This document shows positions 8,161 to 12,543 of a DNA stretch of 12,543 bases, in pieces. A program made the position numbers and the translations under genes. Under the pieces are notes generated by a model. That model saw only the letters and a list, made by a program, of their open reading frames with translations. It had not been told where the DNA came from and did not search any database. Source of the stretch: Desulfocapsa sulfexigens (GTDB taxonomy: Bacteria > Desulfobacterota > Desulfobulbia > Desulfobulbales > Desulfocapsaceae); the NCBI GenBank assembly GCA_015661935.1, contig DQVD01000128.1, forward strand, positions 1 through 12,543, in the 5' to 3' direction. The stretch's first letter is position 1, and every line of letters begins with the position of its first letter.

Positions 8161-8304
8161 TGTACCGGAAAACAAAGTTTCTGTGTGAATCATCCCCGGA
8201 AGTTGATACCAAATGGAAACCAACTGTAATTATTTCATCCGCAGGCTGCTAACTATTCTGGCTTCTGTCTTCTGAATGTGCCCGCAGGGCATCATGTCCA
8301 TAAC

Positions 8305-8366
8305 TAAGGAACGGGAACTAAATAAGCTGAACAAAAAGTAATTGGCATTTTTTTCGTGTACCTTCC
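8305..8366 (+). repeat. Degenerate REP-like repeat, copy 2 upstream of the M50 gene
   Basis: It begins TAAGGAACGGGAACTAAATAA and ends GGCATTTTTTTCGTGTACC at 8344-8362. Its two ends align with those of the copy at 8077-8160. It finishes about 20 nt before the M50 start codon. Confidence 0.6.
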
Positions 8367-8386
8367 TAAACAGCAACTGCGACACT

Positions 8387-9016
8387 ATGAACAATTTTAT
8401 TTTACAGATAATTATCCTGGCCCCGCCAATCCTTCTGGCGTTAACCGTGCACGAATTTGCCCACGGTTACGTAGCGTATCGTCTGGGGGATCCAACAGCA
8501 AAAAACCTTGGAAGATTGACTTTTAACCCGTTAAAACACCTTGATCCCATTGGAACACTGGCCTTTTTTATCATTAAAATCGGATGGGCAAAACCGGTTC
8601 CGGTCAATCCCAACTATTTCCGGGATCCACGGAAAGATATGCTCTGGGTGGCACTGGCAGGGCCTGCTGTCAATTTTGTTTTAGCAGTAATCAGTGCAAT
8701 ATTAACAAAAGTTGTGTGGTTTATCGCTGCTTCCATTCCCTATTCTCCCATTGCCGAGGCTATTCTGGTTCCTGTGAATGAAGTCTTGATGGCCTCTGTA
8801 TGGATCAATCTGGTTCTCTGCATCTTTAATTTTCTACCTATCCCTCCTCTTGATGGCAGTAAAATTCTTGCAGGTATGTTACCACCTGAAGCAGCACTGA
8901 AATACGCATCGGTGGAAAAGTATGGATTTGTAATTTTAATGCTTCTGGCGTTTTCCGGGATACTATCCAAGATGATCATACCGGTTATTTCTTTTGCCAG
9001 AGATATACTATTATAG
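8387..9016 (+). CDS. Site-2-protease-like M50 family membrane metalloprotease
   Basis: This encodes 209 residues, mostly hydrophobic, with about five membrane segments. The zinc-binding HEXXH motif is HEFAH at 22-26 inside the first membrane segment, followed by HGYVAYRLGDPTAKN and GRLTFNPLKHLDPIG. The second motif, NFLPIPPLDG at 148-157, supplies the third zinc ligand (Asp156) in this family. The compact form without a PDZ domain is the YwhC/Rip-like group often annotated as site-2 protease family protein. Such proteins cut membrane-embedded substrates, but the substrate here is unknown. The ATG at 8387 is chosen because the protein then begins as family members do. An upstream TTG at 8342 would translate repeat DNA. 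No purine-rich ribosome binding site precedes 8387. The gene stands alone on the plus strand and ends before a strong terminator. Confidence 0.9.
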   Translation: MNNFILQIIILAPPILLALTVHEFAHGYVAYRLGDPTAKNLGRLTFNPLKHLDPIGTLAFFIIKIGWAKPVPVNPNYFRDPRKDMLWVALAGPAVNFVLAVISAILTKVVWFIAASIPYSPIAEAILVPVNEVLMASVWINLVLCIFNFLPIPPLDGSKILAGMLPPEAALKYASVEKYGFVILMLLAFSGILSKMIIPVISFARDILL

Positions 9017-9030
9017 AGCAATACGGGATA

Positions 9031-9046
9031 AGGGTTCGGAAAGAAA
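9031..9046 (+). repeat. Degenerate REP-like core before the bidirectional terminator
   Basis: The 16-mer AGGGTTCGGAAAGAAA is identical to 3582-3597. With its flanks it reads TAAGGGTTCGGAAAGAAATA, similar in layout to the REP-like repeats at 8077 and 8305. It lies four bases before the terminator stem at 9050. Confidence 0.45.
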
Positions 9047-9049
9047 TAC

Positions 9050-9089
9050 AAAAAGCCCCCTGCTGACCAGTGTCAACAGGGGGCTTTTT
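9050..9089. terminator. Strong bidirectional intrinsic terminator
   Basis: AAAAAGCCCCCTG (9050-9062) pairs perfectly with CAGGGGGCTTTTT (9077-9089) around a 14-nt loop. The stem is GC-rich with a T-run on each strand, so it should stop both the M50 transcript from the left and the ynbE-ydbL transcript from the right. Confidence 0.93.
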
Positions 9090-9127
9090 CATTCCCTGCA
9101 AAATCACATGTACACACGGGAATTTTA

Positions 9128-9448
9128 TTATTTCTTTTTCCAGGCTCCGCTCACCCTGATAAATTGCCCGGCAGGAGTCTTGGCAATCGCTTTTTTCCCG
9201 GCAAGCTTTTCCACTGCGTCAAGTGCAGTATTATTGCGTTTGGAAATCTGCTGATAAAGTGTTTTACGTTTAGCATTAATCGTATTCATCAGATTTTGAG
9301 CCTCGCCACCTGCGACAACAAGCCCCAGGTAACCACTATCTGTCTCACCAATCAAACCCTGTGCCTTTGCACTCGACAGGTTCATCCCCATTGCCGGGTT
9401 ACAGGTCAGTAACAGACCAAAAAGAATAAGGGGGATTATTTTTTTCAT
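9128..9448 (-). CDS. ydbL: YdbL family periplasmic protein (DUF1318)
   Basis: This encodes 106 residues, close to E. coli YdbL. An N-terminal signal peptide (MKK, then a hydrophobic run to about residue 20, with likely cleavage near AMG) indicates periplasmic location. The mature part has the DUF1318 pattern: AKAQGLIGETDSGYLGLV, then INAKRKTLYQQISKRNN, then KLAGKKAIAKTPAGQFI and a terminal WKKK. In E. coli, ydbL is the last gene of ydbH-ynbE-ydbL. There YdbH and YnbE are thought to bridge inner and outer membranes for phospholipid transport, with YdbL as a modulator. AAAGGAGAG seven bases before the ATG fixes the start. It lies 162 nt downstream of ynbE, with a palindromic repeat between them, and ends at the bidirectional terminator. 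Confidence 0.9.
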   Translation of the reverse strand: MKKIIPLILFGLLLTCNPAMGMNLSSAKAQGLIGETDSGYLGLVVAGGEAQNLMNTINAKRKTLYQQISKRNNTALDAVEKLAGKKAIAKTPAGQFIRVSGAWKKK

Positions 9449-9506
9449 AATTTCTCTCCTTTACAGGTATGCGTATACTTCGATTATCAGGTTTGCCACA
9501 CATTTA

Positions 9507-9560
9507 GTGCCTTACAGAACAATTTCCTGTTTTTTTCAAAGAAATTTTCTGATAAGGAAC
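9507..9560. repeat. 54-nt palindromic repeat, copy A
   Basis: It starts GTGCCTTACAGAACAATTTC and ends GAAATTTTCTGATAAGGAAC, so the two arms are imperfect inverted repeats around a T-rich loop. It is highly similar to copy B at 9835-9888 and to the partial copy C at 12508-12543. It lies in the gap between ynbE and ydbL. One position of the outer arm is mismatched (GTGCC opposite GGAAC). Confidence 0.85.
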
Positions 9561-9610
9561 AAGGTTATCGCAACTCGAATACTTATCATTGATGATCATA
9601 AAAATAAAAA

Positions 9611-9805
9611 TCAAAAAAGACCACTGTCTTCACTAAAAACATCGTCCAGTTCTTTATCCACTTTAACCAGAATTTCGTGCTGTATTTTGACATTAAGATT
9701 GATGGTAATTGGTTTCTCCGGTGCTGCTACCTTCACAGTGGGGCTACACCCGAGACTGCAAAGCATCAACACCGCCAGGATCAGCGAAACAACATTAAGT
9801 TTCAT
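9611..9805 (-). CDS. ynbE: YnbE family outer-membrane lipoprotein
   Basis: This encodes 64 residues. A signal peptide ends at a lipobox-like SLGC with Cys20 as the probable lipidated residue, so the protein should be anchored in the outer membrane. The mature part, VKVAAPEKPITINLNVKI then HEILVKVDKELDDVF, and a terminal DSGLF match E. coli YnbE closely. In E. coli, YnbE works with the AsmA-like YdbH to link the two membranes for phospholipid transport. The start is set by AAAAGGAGAA seven bases upstream of the ATG at 9805. The open frame to 9850 would run into repeat DNA. The gene follows accA/accD by 190 nt and precedes ydbL. No ydbH is present next to it, unlike the enterobacterial arrangement. 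Confidence 0.9.
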   Translation of the reverse strand: MKLNVVSLILAVLMLCSLGCSPTVKVAAPEKPITINLNVKIQHEILVKVDKELDDVFSEDSGLF

Positions 9806-9834
9806 ACACATTCTCCTTTTGAAAAGAGGGGTTA

Positions 9835-9888
9835 GTGCCTTACAGAACAATTTCTTATTTTTTTTAAAGAAATTTTCTGATAAGGCAC
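9835..9888. repeat. 54-nt palindromic repeat, copy B
   Basis: It runs from GTGCCTTACAGAACAATTTC to GAAATTTTCTGATAAGGCAC. The arms pair over 8 outer bases (GTGCCTTA/TAAGGCAC), then CAGA/TCTG and AATTTC/GAAATT, with only two single-base bulges. The loop is a T-rich tract with a short AAA end. It lies 30 nt upstream of the ynbE start codon. Confidence 0.87.
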
Positions 9889-9940
9889 TTATCCAGTGAA
9901 CTGCCTTTCTTCCTGAACAGGGTTAGGCAGGAAAGAGTAC

Positions 9941-9980
9941 ACAAGCATCGAACAGGATTTGTTTTTTGTTCGATGCTTGT
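9941..9980. terminator. Long hairpin downstream of accA/accD
   Basis: ACAAGCATCGAACA (9941-9954) is perfectly complementary to 9967-9980 around a 12-nt loop. It begins 15 nt past the accA/accD stop. ATTTTTAT follows on the plus strand, whereas on the minus strand, where the gene is, the sequence after the stem is GTACTCTTTCC. It may be a partial terminator, an mRNA 3'-end stabiliser, or a terminator facing the other way. Confidence 0.55.
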
Positions 9981-9995
9981 ATTTTTATATCAAAG

Positions 9996-12266
9996 CTATC
10001 TGTAATAAAGGTTATGGCTTCCCATGGTCATCAGGGATTTATGAAGATTACGGCGGAAGTCCCGGCGATCCCAGATACCTTGAATATGGCCACGTTTTAA
10101 GGCGTTGCGGGCAGAATGGTAATCGGGTGGGATATTGATCCCCGTGGTTTCCCTGATTACGCGAGGTCCCGCAAACCCAATACGGCTGGAGCGGATGGCG
10201 AACTGGTAGGGTGAGCAGCCCAGGAAACTGGCCACCGGTCCCGCATAAGAGTTGTTGTCGTACACAACAATGTAGAGTCCACCCGCGTCAATATATTCAC
10301 GGACAGCCATGGTACATTTGGGCATCTGGGTGACACCGAGCGTGCCTTCCTGGATCCGGATGCCGCCTGTGGTGTGAACATAGGAAAGCAGAGGACGTTT
10401 CTTTCGTGCTGCAAGTTCACAGGCCTGCACAAATTTCTCGCCTTCAGCTGATCCCACAGTACCACTGCGGAAGTCCTTGTAGAGCATGGAAACAACAATC
10501 TTGATATCCATAACCTTTGCGGTAAAGGTGAGGTTGCCGGAACCGCGCCCGGTTTTTTTCCTGGAGTCTTTGAGCCGGGCATCAAGTCCGGCATATCCCA
10601 AGGGGTTTACAGAAGTGATGTCTGTTGCAAAGAAGAAAATGGATTCCGGGTCAAAGATGTTGTGTAGGTACCATTTGTATTCCAGGGGGAAGTGGTGACC
10701 GCAATTTTCACAAACACCTCCAAATTCGCCATACAAATCAGGGATCCAGAGATCTTTACAACCATTTTTCAGGCTGTTGGGACAGGTCACTGTCCGGTCT
10801 TCATTTACCAGTGGACTTGTGTAGCTGTCGGTCAGTTCCAGGGGGTCTTGAATGGGTTGTGGTGTTGGAGTTGTTGTGTTGTGAGTAATACGCAGAGGTT
10901 GTTTTTTTCTTGCGCCGTCTTTTGCAAAGAAATCCTTCACTGTACTAAGAGGGCTGGTGAGGCGCTTCATTATAACAGAGCCCTCACCTGACATATCCCT
11001 GAAGGCTTTTTTGAGTTGTTTCTGGGAATTTTTCAGTACATCATAGCGCAGATTGTAATAGACTTTTTCACTTTTTTCCTGGAATTGTTTTAAAAATGTC
11101 TCGGTGGGGTCAGGATGCCCCCCATAACCATGTATGGCCATTTCGCGATATTTTTTAGAACGTAGATTTAAAAGTCGCCGCTGTTCGTCCAGAGTTAAAT
11201 CCCATGGGATATCCACAGCCAGATCTTTTCGTTCCGTCTTTTTCTTTCTTCTTTTGTTTTCCCAGTCACGGAAGGCTTTAAAGCTTTTAGCACTGAGTAC
11301 AACCTTGTCAGTGGCTCGAGTAATTTCAGCACGAACCTGGGCAAAAAAAGCAAAGTCGTCATGTCGCGCGCCCAGTTGCGGCTCTTTGACAATGGCATCA
11401 ATGGTTCCAAGGGCTCGATTATCTACGGCCGTGAGTTTAAGGCGTTCCGCACAGACTTCAATCAGTTCTTTGGGTACCTTTTCACCTTCACGAATTTTCC
11501 CTTCAATGGCGGCAGCACCTTCCGGCGAGATTACTGAATAATAGCCATGGGAGCACATGAGGCGAAAGTCGGACAGTCCTATGGCTTCGGCTCCACCCGA
11601 TCCACCCTCTGAGATGAGTGAGACCATGGGAACACGCAGTTTGGTCATGGCATAGATATTTCTTGCAATCTGCTGTGCGGCTCCCGGGTACTCTTCAATG
11701 GGATAGGAACCGGGTGTAAAGATGTAAAAATGGATGGGAATGCCCTCTGTCTCGGCAACTTTCATATATCGAAGGGCTTTCTCGTTTCCTTCAGGCTTAC
11801 AGGAGCCGCCGTTACGGAACTCTTCACCGTGTCCGGTTTCCTGACCAATGACCATGACTGTCGCTGTGTAAGGCTTGTTTTTGATCCGCCTTACAATGGT
11901 TGCTTTAGCGCAAACCATGGCAGGATCAATATTGGCTTCACCCTGACCGCCAAGCTCGGTGTAATCTTCGTAAACATTTTCCAGAATATCTTTGAGGCTG
12001 AAACGTTCAACGGTACGCACGATACGGACACGTTCCATTGGTGTTAACTGCTCTTCGGCACGTTCTTCGAGAAAACAGATGGATTCATCCAGCTTTCGAA
12101 TTTCGGCCTGAAATTGTTCCTCATGGTATTCGTAAGGATTCTGCTTGAGCTTGGTGCAGGTCTCCTGGAAGCCAAAGAGATTTCCCCAGTTGGTGAACTC
12201 TTTGATCTGGATAAGATAGTTGATGCGCTCTTCTATTTTCTGGAGAGCTTTTAGTAATTCGTTCAT
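9996..12266 (-). CDS. accA/accD: Fused acetyl-CoA carboxylase carboxyltransferase, AccA-AccD in one chain
   Basis: This encodes 756 residues. Residues 1 to about 330 match AccA (alpha): a coiled N terminus, KPEGNEKALRYMKVAE, TPGSYPIEEYPGAAQQIARN, the oxyanion-type SEGGSGGAEAIG (219-230) and YYSVISPEGAA (243-252). A charged linker of about 160 residues follows. Residues about 490-756 match AccD (beta): a zinc ribbon with Cys495, Cys503, Cys519 and Cys522, GTVGSAEGEKFV, the TTGGIRIQE turn (632-640), and GFAGPRVIRET (697-707). The pair transfers the carboxyl group from carboxybiotin on AccB to acetyl-CoA, the committed step of fatty-acid synthesis. Normal AccA and AccD are separate chains. Here alpha comes first. 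The start at 12266 matches a normal AccA N terminus, and the 28-codon extension to 12350 only translates REP DNA. No clear ribosome binding site is seen. The AccD half is diverged, so a related acyl-CoA substrate cannot be excluded. Confidence 0.9.
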   Translation of the reverse strand: MNELLKALQKIEERINYLIQIKEFTNWGNLFGFQETCTKLKQNPYEYHEEQFQAEIRKLDESICFLEERAEEQLTPMERVRIVRTVERFSLKDILENVYEDYTELGGQGEANIDPAMVCAKATIVRRIKNKPYTATVMVIGQETGHGEEFRNGGSCKPEGNEKALRYMKVAETEGIPIHFYIFTPGSYPIEEYPGAAQQIARNIYAMTKLRVPMVSLISEGGSGGAEAIGLSDFRLMCSHGYYSVISPEGAAAIEGKIREGEKVPKELIEVCAERLKLTAVDNRALGTIDAIVKEPQLGARHDDFAFFAQVRAEITRATDKVVLSAKSFKAFRDWENKRRKKKTERKDLAVDIPWDLTLDEQRRLLNLRSKKYREMAIHGYGGHPDPTETFLKQFQEKSEKVYYNLRYDVLKNSQKQLKKAFRDMSGEGSVIMKRLTSPLSTVKDFFAKDGARKKQPLRITHNTTTPTPQPIQDPLELTDSYTSPLVNEDRTVTCPNSLKNGCKDLWIPDLYGEFGGVCENCGHHFPLEYKWYLHNIFDPESIFFFATDITSVNPLGYAGLDARLKDSRKKTGRGSGNLTFTAKVMDIKIVVSMLYKDFRSGTVGSAEGEKFVQACELAARKKRPLLSYVHTTGGIRIQEGTLGVTQMPKCTMAVREYIDAGGLYIVVYDNNSYAGPVASFLGCSPYQFAIRSSRIGFAGPRVIRETTGINIPPDYHSARNALKRGHIQGIWDRRDFRRNLHKSLMTMGSHNLYYR

Positions 12267-12303
12267 ATTATAATAGTGTTCCGGTATTTTTATTTTGCGC
12301 CTT

Positions 12304-12513
12304 AGGAACGGGGACGAAATAACTTCCCCATTTATGCACCCCAAGTCCATTTATTTCGCTGCACATCCCGGCTTCAGGCCATATTGGTTCAATCTGAATA
12401 ACGAAAGATCCTCACATAGGCTAACTATGCTGCGGTTTTTAGTTATCCGGATTGAGCCAATATAACCTAAACCCGAGCGCCTAAATTTGGGAAGTTATTT
12501 CGTCCCCGTTCCT
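12304..12513 (+). mobile_element. REP-flanked MITE-like element, intact copy (~210 bp)
   Basis: It is bounded by inverted 26-27-nt arms: 12304-12330 (AGGAACGGGGACGAAATAAC, then TTCCCCA) and its near-exact reverse complement at 12488-12513. Each arm can itself form a small GGGGA/TCCCC hairpin, as REP units do. Between the arms lies a larger hairpin at 12381-12463. There is no coding capacity. A deletion-bearing relative in the opposite orientation occupies 5-82. Such elements are usually moved by a REP-associated (Y1) transposase supplied elsewhere; none is in this window. It lies 37 nt upstream of the accA/accD start. Confidence 0.75.
12381..12463. repeat. Internal long hairpin of the REP-flanked element
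   Basis: The 22-nt arms at 12381-12402 and 12442-12463 pair at 19 of 22 positions. On the plus-strand RNA, two of the three differences are U-G wobbles. The tip contains a second hairpin, CATAG (12415-12419) with CTATG (12425-12429), around a 5-nt loop. Confidence 0.8.
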
Positions 12514-12543
12514 TACAGAACAATTTCCTGATTTTTTCAAAGA
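12508..12543. repeat. 54-nt palindromic repeat, copy C (cut by the window end)
   Basis: GTTCCTTACAGAACAATTTCC, followed by TGATTTTTTCAAAGA, matches copies A and B through their left arm and loop. The window stops inside the right arm. Its first six bases are the end of the REP arm at 12488-12513, so the two repeat families overlap here. Confidence 0.8.

Larger units (their letters stand above)
7956..8386. other. Intergenic gap between divergent genes, repeat-bearing
   Basis: This 431-nt gap separates the divergently transcribed HEAT-repeat and M50 genes and should hold both promoters. It contains two related repeat copies, annotated separately at 8077-8160 and 8305-8366. No convincing promoter pair, riboswitch or RNA gene was recognised. 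The short open frame at 7997-8188 translates repeat DNA and has no family resemblance. Confidence 0.55.

Noticed and set aside
7997..8188. Possible 63-residue protein on the plus strand
   Set aside because: It runs through a degenerate repeat, lacks a ribosome binding site and resembles no family.
9806..9850. Longer YnbE start reaching the palindromic repeat
   Set aside because: AAAAGGAGAA before 9805 and the signal peptide beginning MKLNVV define the start. The extension enters repeat copy B.
12267..12272. TATAAT directly before the accA/accD ATG as a -10 box
   Set aside because: Transcription would then start inside the coding region, and no -35-like sequence sits at the right distance.
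12267..12350. 28-residue N-terminal extension of AccA-AccD
   Set aside because: The extra codons translate the REP arm and its flank. Normal AccA proteins begin as at 12266.
12304..12513. CRISPR array from repeated 27-nt units
   Set aside because: The units are inverted, unevenly spaced and not separated by uniform spacers, and no cas gene is nearby.

Overview
The window reads as chromosomal DNA of a Gram-negative anaerobe, most likely a sulfate or sulfur metabolising member of the Desulfobacterota (Desulfobulbales-like). This is inference. It rests on the anaerobe-type thiazole enzyme ThiH, a stand-alone AICAR formyltransferase, a single-chain AccA-AccD protein, outer-membrane-associated lipoprotein genes, and abundant small REP-like repeats in the intergenic DNA. 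No rRNA, tRNA, CRISPR array or complete transposase gene is visible.

Layout. Positions 1-82 hold the end of a REP-type repeat element. Positions 104-3533 (+) carry thiS-thiG-thiH, then a formyltransferase gene, ending at an intrinsic terminator at about 3583-3630. Positions 3619-7955 (-) carry a tightly packed convergent unit, transcribed HEAT-repeat protein, YoaA/DinG-type helicase, long-chain polyprenyl diphosphate synthase, YibQ-type divergent polysaccharide deacetylase. Positions 7956-8386 form a repeat-bearing gap. Positions 8387-9016 (+) encode an M50 site-2-protease-like membrane protein, closed by a strong bidirectional terminator. Positions 9128-12266 (-) carry accA/accD (fused), ynbE and ydbL, with hairpin repeats between them. 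Positions 12267-12543 hold an intact ~210-bp REP-flanked element, abutting a truncated third copy of a different 54-nt palindrome.

How the genes work together. ThiS, ThiG and ThiH make the thiazole half of thiamin; ThiS is the sulfur carrier, ThiH makes dehydroglycine from tyrosine, and ThiG closes the ring. The adjacent AICAR formyltransferase belongs to purine synthesis. It meets thiamin only through the shared intermediate AIR upstream. The minus-strand genes mix DNA repair, quinone side-chain synthesis and envelope functions. AccA-AccD starts fatty-acid synthesis, and YnbE/YdbL belong to a lipid-transport system whose large AsmA-like partner (YdbH) is absent here.

The most interesting content is the repeat ecology. 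Two relatives of one REP-flanked element lie in opposite orientation at the two window ends. Degenerate relatives of the same REP core recur in the gaps at 3582, 8077, 8305 and 9031. A second 54-nt palindrome family interrupts the accA/accD-ynbE-ydbL unit. Three genes that start just after REP-like DNA (thiS, the M50 gene, accA/accD) all lack a clear ribosome binding site. All repeat comparisons were done by eye.
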